DNA of 64,000 bases from positions 19,011,821 to 19,075,820 of the forward strand of contig OX465109.1 of the NCBI GenBank assembly GCA_949987565.1, read 5' to 3'. A program made the position numbers and the translations under genes. The stretch comes from Luidia sarsii. Its lineage: Eukaryota; Echinodermata; Asteroidea; Paxillosida; Luidiidae. Below the pieces are notes generated by a model. That model saw only the letters and a list, made by a program, of their open reading frames with translations. It had not been told where the DNA came from and did not search any database. Below are positions 10,870 through 22,700 of the stretch, in pieces. How positions within the stretch are numbered: position 1 is the stretch's first letter; every line of letters starts with the position of its first letter.

Positions 10870-12640
10870 TATCACACTGTGAGTTAGTGTACATGAATAG
10901 GTAATAATACTGGTTTTATTTGTGGGCGAGGTGGGGACTACTGGGTCACATTATCATGCCCACAGTCTTTTCTACATTCTGGCTTAACCCTAATTCTCCG
11001 TGAGCCTTCAAAATTTCACAACGAACCGTGTTTAATTCCTGCAGTGTGAGATAGTTTGTCTCTAGTTCTCCCATACACCCTTAAGCATAAGGCTTCAAAA
11101 CGAGAATCCTTCCGTTTCGGTTTTGGTTTTGGTAAAGATAGGCCCATTCTTTTAACAACAAAAAAGGGGGACTCCCCAATTCAACAAAAAATAATTACAA
11201 TAATGGCCCCCTAAACTGTGTTTGCAAAAATAGGTTTACACGGAAAGATTCACACAGATGATGCTGGAGCCGGGGGTTAGAGGAAAACTGATTCCATGTG
11301 GCCAAATTATTTTGTTTGAATAGAATACTTAAGGCCTGATGATGGCATCAGAGTTGACGAAAAGCTGACCAATATTTCAATGCCATAAATATTCACCAAA
11401 ATAGCATGATTACAAGCACGGACATGCACTTCTACTTAAGTTCTTTCAGACTTCCACCGCGACCTCGCTCGCTGTGCGAGTTTGGCCTCGAAAAATAGTC
11501 CCCCCACACGCACACATTATCCAATTGACGCCCTTGGAGCTCTGATGAAAGACGAGGTTCCGGCCGTGATAGCATCTTCTAGTTCCTCTGTGAAAGACAT
11601 CTAGTCTGTGGTCGATTTAACCAAATTCATCGTAAGATCGCAAGACGGTGAGAGATGCACAGAAACCATGCGACCTATCACAACTTACGATGGGTTAATA
11701 AGTTACGACGCATCGTATAGGCTTTGTGAAATCCACCCAGGTGTTTATGGCACCTCTCCTCACCAAAACTTCCTCTCCCCTGGTCTGTGCTTTCTGGTTT
11801 TTGCCGCTGAAAAACAACGTTTTCCAGCCGAAAGAATTTGTTGCTGCCGCGCTGGAGTTCTTATCAGCGAATGTCGTTCGGATGTTACCAGGCGGGAATC
11901 ATTAGCATCCGAGAGTGCTGGTCAATTGACTACATCCTTCAGGGCTGAGATGAACTAACGGTCAGATTCGTAAATCACTCTTTATTTGTTTCACCATTCT
12001 GCCGATATTAGGCCCTATAATGAAGCGCCGTAGAGGGCGCGCTGCTAACCTCCGATGATTTTGAATAGACATAGGCCCTAGGGCCTATTCGGTCATTGGG
12101 AGAAACTGAAACTGCGGCTGGCCTAACAGCTCTCTTGATTTTTTTAAGTTGACTTAGAATTGATTCTGCACACAGCATGATTATTGGGCATTATTGTGGA
12201 ATCACCATGTTGGCCCCTTTTTGATCGAGTGCAAGAAGGTATCTTTGTTCCTTAAACTCAACGATTGCATAGATATTGAAAACAAAATAATTACATTGTG
12301 AAACACCCTGATTATATCTTTACTGACGGTAGGCCCGAAAGTGTGACAGTCCCCCGCCTGTTTCATTCGAATTATGAAGTATTCCTCACGGGAATTGATG
12401 TGACTTTTTGTAGGAATTTTACCACTGAAGCCTACTGGGGGAGTATCGATTCTGGTTTGAATAAAAGTGACGGGAAGTGAACCGACCTCAGTTACCGGTA
12501 TTGTTCATGCCTGATTATTATTTTGTGGAAGTGTGGTTTTCTGGGTGGGACTGACGTTGAGGGTGCTGATCATAATATTATAGCGTTCGCCCATTTTTTT
12601 TCTTCAAGTTATTTGACTCCCTTTAAGTTTATTATATTAT
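10870..12640. other. Intergenic, no gene recognised
   Basis: AT-rich. A 116-codon frame at 11608-11958 and a 60-codon frame at 12298-12480 show no motif, splice context or codon bias that I recognise, so they are left unannotated. Confidence 0.45.
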
Positions 12641-12646
12641 GGATTT

Positions 12647-12829
12647 CGCAGTGGCTGTTGTTACGGCAGTCGTCCGTGTGGTTCCCTGACTTGATTGTAT
12701 TTCGTCAGCATTGCAGGCTGGTTGAACCAGTCTATAAGCTGATTGTCTGGTTCCAAGAGCTAAACATCCTGACAAATACTATGAAGTCAGGGAACCACAC
12801 GGACGACTGCCGTAACAACAGCCACTGCG
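12647..12829. mobile_element. 183-bp MITE, copy 1 (CGCAGTGG family)
   Basis: Perfect terminal inverted repeats of about 44 bp starting CGCAGTGGCTGTTGTTACGG. The imperfect 9-bp flanks TATGGATTT and TATTGCTTT (7 of 9 match) are consistent with an aged 9-bp target duplication. A second copy of identical length lies at 49183-49365. No coding capacity. A 9-bp duplication points to a Mutator- or Merlin-like mobiliser, which is inference. Confidence 0.85.
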
Positions 12830-12840
12830 TATTGCTTTAG

Positions 12841-13595
12841 GCCTATCTATTTATTTATTTCATTTTCCGAAATATCACAAACAATGAATCACAAATGAAG
12901 AAACAAATTTCTGTTGAGGGGCTCTATATACTAACAATAATTGGACTACAGAGATTTATGATAAAAGATGTTTCCTCATTTCCTCATAGAATCCTCAATA
13001 CAGCATTTAATATCATAATACCATAAGGCTTTACATTTTAGGTTCCAGCTTTACTGCTGTACTTCCATTGTGACTACTAGGCCAACTTAGTAACCATAAA
13101 AAATTATGGTGTGACAGCTATATCGAACTTCCATAGAATGCCGTACAAAACCGTCACTTTTGAGGTGAACTGAATTTTCATGTACATTTTATTTTTTTAT
13201 TTCATTTTTCGGGATACATGTACAGCATTCACATCACAGCACACAAGTAAGAATAAAGTGGAAAACAGAAACAAATCAATAAAACAATTTAAAAAAAACC
13301 CAGATAAACAAACAAACAAAAACAGCAACAATAACAGAAACAACAGGATTGCCCACAAAAGAAACTAGTTTCTGTCAGGGGGCTCTCCAAACAAATTGGA
13401 TGACAGAAAACAAAAAATGTTAAATATATATGGAAAAAGAACTATTGCATAAGTAAATTACAAACATGCCAAATATACCAATTACAGAAATAAATAATAA
13501 AAATATTTAAAAAGATAGAGATTTCATTATAATAACGACTATTAAATATAAAAAAGTAATTAAGATAAATAAAAAAGGGGCCTATGTGTCTTCTA
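12841..13595. repeat. AT-rich region with two related degenerate repeat segments
   Basis: Segments near 12846-12930 and 13185-13400 share a TTTATTTCATTTT...CGG start and end in TTTCTGT(TGA/CAG)GGGGCTCT, suggesting two diverged copies of one dispersed repeat. No gene seen. Confidence 0.45.
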
Positions 13596-13599
13596 AAAA

Positions 13600-13950
13600 G
13601 ATTGTGTACATGTACATGTACACATGTGCAATGTACAGGTACATGTGCAGTGCTAGGGTACATGTGCAATGTACAGGTACATGTGCAGTGCTAGGGTACA
13701 TGTGCAGTGTACAGGTACATGTGCAGTGTACAGGTACATGTGCAGTGTACAGGTACATGTGCAGTGTACAGGTACATGTACATGTACAGGTACATGTACA
13801 GGTACATGTATATGTACAGGTACATGTACATGTACAGGTACATGTGCAGTGCTGGGGTACATGTGCATTGCTTGGGTACATGTGCAGTGCTGGGGTACAT
13901 GTGCAGTGCTGGGGTACATGTGCAGTGCTGGGGTACATGTGCAGTAAACT
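13600..13950. repeat. GTACATGTGCAGT/GTACAG microsatellite array
   Basis: Tandem units built from GTACATGTGCAGTGTACAG and GTACATG. All six frames stay open because the repeat lacks stops; the Cys/Val/Tyr/Met-rich and His/Pro/Thr-rich frames are artefacts. Confidence 0.95.
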
Positions 13951-14039
13951 GTACATGTGGCTCATGGTGTTTATATTCAGACGACTGCCAATATTTGCAT
14001 TATTGGTTATAATGTTGTAAATACGCCCTCACCGTCGAG

Positions 14040-14056
14040 GTCTCCGTGGCGCAATT

Positions 14057-14113
<57 letters not shown>
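14040..14113 (+). tRNA. tRNA-Asn (GTT anticodon)
   Basis: A full 74-nt cloverleaf without intron. Acceptor stem GTCTCCG pairs with CGGGGAC (one G-U) with discriminator G at 14113. The D arm contains GCGCAATTGGTTAGCGC. Anticodon stem TTCGG/CCGAA encloses loop CTGTTAA, giving anticodon GTT at 14074-14076. T arm GGTGG-TTCAAGC-CCACC. Internal A and B boxes (TGGCGCAATTGG, GGTTCAAGC) are intact and a TTTTTTTTTT run follows from about 14121, a good RNA polymerase III terminator. It looks functional, unlike the tRNA-like fragments near 59-63 kb. Confidence 0.96.
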
Positions 14114-14120
14114 GGATTAA

Positions 14121-14131
14121 TTTTTTTTTTC
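14121..14131 (+). terminator. RNA polymerase III T-run terminator
   Basis: An oligo-T run begins 8 bp after the tRNA-Asn 3' end, at the usual distance for Pol III termination. Confidence 0.8.
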
Positions 14132-14907
14132 TCGCGTATAATTTTTCCCCTTTTTTGAAAGAATGATTGCTTTCACACGTGAGGCTTTCAATACTGTTAC
14201 CCAACCTTTTATCATCTAATTATGTCTTTTTCATTCCCTTTTGCTTGCAGATAAATGTACTGCATACATACAATGCATGTGCATGTGGCCTAATTTATAA
14301 ATAACTAGGCTGTGTCCCAGTGTGAATTATGAAATTCAACCGCACATTCCAAAAGCGATTAATGTGTTTATTCTGATATTTTTTAATCTTTAATTTCATC
14401 AATTATTTTGTGTCTGGAATATGACTTTAATTTGGATTGTACATCTTTAATTATGGCCACTATAAATCTGTTTTAATACTAGATTTTAACTTTCATTATT
14501 TTGTCGTCACCAATTGAAACAATTACATACGGAAGTCGCATCAATTCAGAAAGACTTTAGTTAAACTACATGTAAAATGTTGGCATTAATTCATCAACAG
14601 TTTACCAATAAAGGGCTGTACATGATGTACATCATGCCAGACCAGACTGATCCTGGCCCTAAATTTGGGCCTGAATTTCGGCTGGCCTGCCCGTAAAGCG
14701 CTACGGTGTCCCAAACATGACACACAATATTTGAATTGTCGTTTTGCTAGTTTAAAAATCAAAATCAGAGGGAGATTGTAACGCAACTTTGTGATAACAT
14801 GTTTCTATACATAATCAGCGTGAATACTTGCTTTTCTTTTTCCCAAAACATATATTTTTCCGAAAAAATTGAATATACAGGATTTTACTTCAAATAAAAC
14901 GAATCTA

Positions 14908-17900
14908 GAATACTCCTCTGTTGGAAAAGTGAGTGTACCCTACGCATTCCACTTAAACCTAATAAATTGGATATCATTTGAAAGAGTACAAGATTCTACA
15001 GAGGATGTAGGCGTTCCCGAGTTCATTGGTGCAACCGATCATTCAGCCTAACAAATTTAACCTTGACCAAAATCCACTTTCGGTCATAATCTCGCTATAC
15101 GCTATTATGCATTTTGCTGAGAGTTCCAAATACTCCTCTTTTGGAAAAGTGAGTGTACCCTTCGCATTTCACTAAAACCTATTAAATTGGATATCATCTG
15201 AAAGAGTACAAACTTCTACAGAGGATGTAGGCGTTCCCGATTTAATTTATGCAACCGATCATTCAGCCTAACAAATTTAACCTTGACCAAAATCAACTTT
15301 CGGTCATAATCTCGCTATACGCTAATATGCATTTTGCTGAGAGTTCCAAATACTCCTCTTTTGGAAAAGTGAGTGTACCCTTTGCATTTCACTAAAACCT
15401 ATTAAATTGGAAATCATCTGAAAGAGTACAAAATTCTACAGAGGATGTAGGCGTTCCCGATTGAATTTATGCAACCGATCATTCAGCCTAACAAATTTAA
15501 CCTTGACCAAAATCCACTTTCGGTCATAATCTCGCTATACGCTAATATGCATTTTGCTGAGAGTTCCAAATACTCCTCTTTTGGAAAAGTGAGTGTACCC
15601 TTCGCATTTCACTAAAACCTATTAAATTGGATATCATCTGAAAGAGTACAAAATTCTACAGAGGATGTAGGCGTTCCCGATTGAATTTATGCAACCGATC
15701 ATTCAGCCTAACAAATTTAACCTTGACCAAAATCAACTTTCGGTCATAATCTCGCTATACGCTAATATGCATTTTGCTGAGAGTTCCAAATACTCCTCTT
15801 TTGGAAAAGTGAGTGTACCCTTCGCATTTCACTAAAACCTATTAAATTGGATATCATCTGAAAGAGTACCAAATTCTACAGAGGATGTAGGCGTTCCCGA
15901 TTGAATTTATGCAACCGATCATTCAGCCTAACAAATTTAACCTTGACCAAAATCCACTTTCGGTCATAATCTCGCTATACGCTATTATGCATTTTGCTGA
16001 GAGTTCCAAATACTCCTCTTTTGGAAAAGTGAGTGTACCCTTCGCATTTCACTAAAACCTATTAAATTGGATATCATCTGAAAGAGTACAAAATTCTACA
16101 GAGGATGTAGGCGTTCCCGATTGAATTTATGCAACCGATCATTCAGCCTAACAAATTTAACCTTGACCAAAATCAACTTTCGGTCATAATCTCGCTATAC
16201 GCTAATATGCATTTTGCTGAGAGTTCCAAATACTCCTCTTTTGGAAAAGTGAGTGTACCCTTCGCATTTCACTAAAACCTATTAAATTGGATATCATCTG
16301 AAAGAGTACCAAATTCTACAGAGGATGTAGGCGTTCCCGATTGAATTTATGCAACCGATCATTCAGCCTAACAAATTTAACCTTGACCAAAATCCACTTT
16401 CGGTCATAATCTCGCTATACGCTATTATGCATTTTGCTGAGAGTTCCAAATACTCCTCTTTTGGAAAAGTGAGTGTACCCTTCGCATTTCACTAAAACCT
16501 ATTAAATTGGATATCATCTGAAAGAGTACCAAATTCTACAGAGGATGTAGGCGTTCCCGATTGAATTTATGCAACCGATCATTCAGCCTAACAAATTTAA
16601 CCTTGACCAAAATCCACTTTCGGTCATAATCTCGCTATACGCTATTATGCATTTTGCTGAGAGTTCCAAATACTCCTCTTTTGGAAAAGTGAGTGTACCC
16701 TTCGCATTTCACTAAAACCTATTAAATTGGATATCATCTGAAAGAGTACCAAATTCTACAGAGGATGTAGGCGTTCCCGATTGAATTTATGCAACCGATC
16801 ATTCAGCCTAACAAATTTAACCTTGACCAAAATCCACTTTCGGTCATAATCTCGCTATACGCTATATTATGCATTTTGCTGAGAGTTCCAAATACTCCTC
16901 TTTTGGAAAAGTGAGTGTACCCTTCGCATTTCACTAAAACCTATTAAATTGGATATCATCTGAAAGAGTACCAAATTCTACAGAGGATGTTGGCGTTCCC
17001 GATTGAAATTATGCAACCGATCATTCAGCCTAACAAATTTAACCTTGACCAAAATCCACTTTCGGTCATAATCTCGCTATACGCTATATTATGCATTTTG
17101 CTGAGAGTTCCAAATACTCCTCTTTTGGAAAAGTGAGTGTACCCTTCGCATTTCACTAAAACCTATTAAATTGGATATCATCTGAAAGAGTACAAAATTC
17201 TACAGAGGATGTAGGCGTTCCCGATTGAATTTATGCAACCGATCATTCAGCCTAACAAATTTAACCTTGACCAAAATCCACTTTCGGTCATAATCTCGCT
17301 ATACGCTAATATGCATTTTGCTGAGAGTTCCAAATACTCCTCTTTTGGAAAAGTGAGTGTACCCTTTGCATTTCACTAAAACCTATTAAATTGGATATCA
17401 TTTGAAAGAGTACAAAATTCTACAGAGGATGTAGGCGTTCCCGATTGAATTTATGCAACCGATCATTCAGCCTAACAAATTTAACCTTGACCAAAATCCA
17501 CTTTCGGTCATAATCTCGCTATACGCTATATTATGCATTTTGCTGAGAGTTCCAAATACTCCTCTTTTGGAAAAGTGAGTGTACCCTTCGCATTTCACTA
17601 AAACCTATTAAATTGGATATCATCTGAAAGAGTACAAAATTCTACAGAGGATGTAGGCGTTCCCGATTGAATTTATGCAACCGATCATTCAGCCTAACAA
17701 ATTTAACCTTGACCAAAATCCACTTTCGGTCATAATCTCGCTATACGCTAATATGCATTTTGCTGAGAGTTCCAAATACTCCTCTTTTGGAAAAGTGAGT
17801 GTACCCTTTGCATTTCACTAAAACCTATTAAATTGGATATCATTTGAAAGAGTACAAAATTCTACAGAGGATGTAGGCGTTCCCGATTGAATTTATGCAA

Positions 17901-18270
17901 CCGATCATTCAGCCTAACAAATTTAACCTTGACCAAAATCCACTTTCGGTCATAATCTCGCTATACGCTATTATGCATTTTGCTGAGAGTTCCAAATACT
18001 CCTCTTTTGGAAAAGTGAGTGTACCCTTCGCATTTCACTAAAACCTATTAAATTGGATATCATCTGAAAGAGTACCAAATTCTACAGAGGATGTAGGCGT
18101 TCCCGAGTTCATTGGTGCATTCGATCATTCAGCCTAACAAATTTAACCTTGACCAAAATCCACTTTCGGTCATAATCTCGCTATACGCTATTATGCATTT
18201 TGCTGAGAGTTCCAAATACTCCTCTTTTGGAAAAGTGAGTGTACCCTACGCATTCCTCTAAAACCAATTA
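14908..18270 (+). repeat. 220-bp satellite, left arm (direct)
   Basis: Monomer landmarks TACTCCTCTTTTGGAAAAGT, CTACAGAGGATGTAGGCGTT and TTCGGTCATAATCTCGC recur at 220-bp spacing (for example 15121, 15341, 15561, 15781, 16001, 16221, 16441, 16661), becoming 222 bp where a TA is inserted (from 16861). Outermost copies at both ends are the most diverged. No coding potential. Confidence 0.97.
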
Positions 18271-19795
18271 AATTGGTATATACCATAATGATGTGAGTCA
18301 ACCAAGAGACAACTTGTTTTCTCGTGGCATTTTAGACCTTTATTTTCCAAAAATAATTCAAATACAGCCAAACAGCCAGAGGAGTGTGATCAGGATAGAC
18401 TGCCATGCAGCATTGTTAAAACTTACAGAGAATTTATTGTTATGCAATTTAAACGCACAACCTTGATAATTTCATCCGATGTGTCGAAAGTTTCCGCATG
18501 GGTCCACTCTCAAACAATAATCCCACTTGACTATAATTGTTTATTTTCCGGGCAATACTGCCGATAACACAGAATTGTGGCCGGTATAATCATGGAGGAA
18601 TAAGGTATAGGCCCTGCGCAAAAGCAGCTCCTGACGGAAGCCGCAATTAGCCCCCCCCCCTTGGCAGTCACCAACGTCTTAATCCTGAAGACGAGCATTA
18701 TAATTATACCAACAGGGAAATGGGAGGGGGGTCTGATAGACGTCCAGGTGTCATTTTTCTTCAACTTCACCCGCCAAATCCCAACAAATCTCAGAGACCC
18801 TCTCCGTATATATAGTGAAATGGAGGCCCCGAATAATATTGGTGACCGAAATCAACTTTCGGTCGGAATCTCTCTATATACTATATAATATGTAATTTTC
18901 TGAGAGCTCGGAATACTCCTCTGTTGGAAAAGTGAGTGTACCCTACGCATTTCAATCATATATGAACGTGTACGAGATTCTACAGAGGATGTAGGCGTTC
19001 CCGAGTTCAAATTGGTGCAACCGACCATTCAGCCTAACAAATTTAACAATGACCAAAATCCAGAAACTCGCTATACGCTAATATACACATTTTGCTGAGG
19101 ACTCGAAATACTCCTCTTTTGGAAAATTGAGTGTACCCTACGCATTCCACTTAAACCTATTAAATTGGATATCAACTGACAACTAATTTAACATTGACGT
19201 ATTGGCAATTGACAAAAAGAACAACTTTGACTTCACTCTTGGTCAAAAACTATATTTCATTTTTGAATGGCCCCTGTGCACCATTGTTCATAACAACATT
19301 GATACTCCAAATTGCCTTTAATCCACTTTGGTATATTCTATATAATGATGTGAGTCAAACAATAGACAACATGTTTTCTCATGGCATTTTAGGCCTATAC
19401 TTTTTTTTCCAAAAAATAATCAAAAAACAGCCAAACAGCCAGAGGAGTGTGATCAGCATTGTGTTACAGAGAATTTATTGTTAGGCAATTGAACACGCAC
19501 AACCTTGCGAATTTCATCCGATGGGTCGAAGGTTTCCGCATGGGTCCACTCTCAAACAATAATCCCACTTGACTATATTGTTTATTCTCACGGCAATACC
19601 GACAACACGTGTGGCAGGTATAATCATGGAGGAAAAAGGTACAGGCCCTGCGCAATAAACAGCTCGTGACGGAAGCCGCAAACCCGCCTTATTATTGGCA
19701 GGCACCAACGTCTAAATCCCAAAGACGAGCTTCCAACAGGGAAATGGAGGGGGGGGGGCGTCTGATAGACGTCCAGGCGTCATTTTTCTTCAACT
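18271..19795. repeat. Spacer of the fold-back with a direct internal duplication
   Basis: 18288-18840 and 19345-19795 are direct copies about 1.06 kb apart, sharing ATGATGTGAGTCAA, GCCAAACAGCCAGAGGAGTG and CATGGGTCCACTCTCAAAC. Stray diverged satellite monomers lie at 18895-19020 and 19080-19175. No gene seen. Confidence 0.8.
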
Positions 19796-22700
19796 TCACC
19801 TGCCAAATTTAATAGGTTTTAGTGAAATGCGAAGAGTACACCCACTTTTCCAAAAGAGGAGTATTTGGAACTCTCAGCAAAATGTATATTAGCGTGTAGC
19901 GAGATTATGACCGAAAGTTGATTTCGGTCATTGTTAAATTTGTTAGGCTGAATGATCGGTTGCAACAATTAAATTGGGAACGCCTACATCCTCTGTAAAA
20001 TTTTGTACTCTTTCAGATGATATCCAATTTAATAGGTTTTAGTGAAATGCGTAGGGTACACTTACTTTTCCAAAAGAGGAGTATTTGGAACTCTCAGCAA
20101 AATGCATATTAGCGTATAGCGAGATTATGACTGAAAGTGGATTTCGGTCAAGGTTAAATTTGTTAGGCTGAATGATCGGTTGCATCAATTAAATCGGGAA
20201 CGCCCACATCCTCTGAAGAATTTCGTACTCTTTCAGATGATATCCAATTTATTAGGTTTTAGTGAAATGCAAAGGGTACACTCACTTTTCCAAAAGAGGA
20301 GTATTTGGAACTCTCAGCAAAATGTATATTAGCGTGTAGCGAGATTATGACCGAAAGTTGATTTCGGTCATTGTTAAATTTGTTAGGCTGAATGATCGGT
20401 TGCAACAATTAAATTGGGAACGCCTACATCCTCTGTAAAATTTTGTACTCTTTCAGATGATATCCAATTTAATAGGTTTTAGTGAAATGCGTAGGGTACA
20501 CTCACTTTTCCAAAAGAGGAGTATTTGGAACTCTCAGCAAAATGCATATTAGCGTATAGCGAGATTATGACCGAAAGTGGATTTTGGTCAAGGTTAAATT
20601 TGTTAGGCTGAATGATCGGTTGCATAAATTAAATCGGGAACGCCTACATCCTCTGTAGAATTTTGTACTCTTTCAGATGATATCCAATTTATTAGGTTTT
20701 AGTGAAATGCGAAGGGTACACTCACTTTTCCAAAAGAGGAGTATTTGGAACTCTCAGCAAAATGCATAATAGCGTATAGCGAGATTATGACCGAAAGTGG
20801 ATTTTGGTCAAGGTTAAATTTGTTAGGCTGAATGATCGGTTGCAACAATTAAATTGGGAACGCCTACATCCTCTGTAAAATTTTGTACTCTTTCAGATGA
20901 TATCCAATTTAATAGGTTTTAGTGAAATGCGTAGGGTACACTCACTTTTCCAAAAGAGGAGTATTTGGAACTCTCAGCAAAATGCATATTAGCGTATAGC
21001 GAGATTATGACCGAAAGTGGATTTTGGTCAAGGTTAAATTTGTTAGGCTGAATGATCGGTTGCATAAATTAAATCGGGAACGCCTACATCCTCTGTAGAA
21101 TTTTGTACTCTTTCAGATGATATCCAATTTATTAGGTTTTAGTGAAATGCGAAGGGTACACTCACTTTTCCAAAAGAGGAGTATTTGGAACTCTCAGCAA
21201 AATACATAATAGCGTATAGCGAGATTATGACCGAAAGTGGATTTTGGTCAAGGTTAAATTTGTTAGGCTGAATGATCGGTTGCATAAATTAAATCGGGAA
21301 CGCCTACATCCTCTGTAGAATTTTGTACTCTTTCAGATGATATCCAATTTAGTAGGTTTTAGTGAAATGCGAAGGGTACACTCACTTTTCCAAAAGAGGA
21401 GTATTTGGAACTCTCAGCAAAATGTATATTAGCGTGTAGCGAGATTATGACCGAAAGTTGATTTCGGTCATTGTTAAATTTGTTAGGCTGAATGATCGGT
21501 TGCAACAATTAAATTGGGAACGCCTACATCCTCTGTAAAATTTTGTACTCTATCAGATGATATCCAATTTAATAGGTTTTAGTGAAATGCGTAGGGTACA
21601 CTCACTTTTCCAAAAGAGGAGTATTTGGAACTCTCAGCAAAATGCATATTAGCGTATAGCGAGATTATGACCAAAGGTTGATTTCGGTCATTGTTAAATT
21701 TGTTAGGCTGAATGATCAGTTGCAACAATTAAATTGGGAACGCCTACATCCTCTGTAGAATCTTGTACTCTTTCAGATGATATCCTATTTATTAGGTTTT
21801 AGTGAAATGCGAAGGGTACACTCACTTTTCCAAAAGAGGAGTATTTGGAACTCTCAGCAAAATGTATATTAGCGTGTAGCGAGATTATGACCGAAAGTTG
21901 ATTTCGGTCATTGTTAAATTTGTTAGGCTGAATGATCGGTTGCAACAATTAAATTGGGAACGCCTACATCCTCTGTAAAATGTTGTACTCTTTCAGATGA
22001 TATCCAATTTAATAGGTTTTAGTGAAATGCGTAGGGTACACTCACTTTTCCAAAAGAGGAGTATTTGGAACTCTCAGCAAAATGCATATTAGCGTATAGC
22101 GAGATTATGACTGAAAGTGGATTTTTGTCAAGGTTAAATTTGTTAGGCTGAATGATCGGTTGCATAAATTAAATCGGGAACGCCTACATCCTCTGTAGAA
22201 TTTTGTACTCTTTCAGATGATATCCAATTTATTAGGTTTTAGTGAAATGCGAAGGGTACACTCACTTTTCCAAAAGAGGAGTATTTGGAACTCTCAGCAA
22301 AATGCATAATAGCGTATAGCGAGATTATGACCGAAAGTGGATTTTGGTCAAGGTTAAATTTGTTAGGCTGAATGATCGGTTGCAACAATTAAATTGGGAA
22401 CGCCTACATCCTCTGTAAAATTTTGTACTCTTTCAGATGATATCCAATTTAATAGGTTTTAGTGAAATGCGTAGGGTACACTCACTTTTCCAAAAGAGGA
22501 GTATTTGGAACTCTCAGCAAAATGCATATTAGCGTATAGCGAGATTATGACCGAAAGTGGATTTTGGTCAAGGTTAAATTTGTTAGGCTGAATGATCGGT
22601 TGCATAAATTAAATCGGGAACGCCTACATCCTCTGTAGAATTTTGTACTCTTTCAGATGATATCCAATTTATTAGGTTTTAGTGAAATGCGAAGGGTACA

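Noticed and set aside
11608..11958. 116-codon frame as a gene
   Set aside because: No motif, signal, codon bias or splice context recognised.
13582..14020. Cys/Tyr/Met- and His/Thr-rich frames
   Set aside because: GTACATG microsatellite; all frames open by composition.
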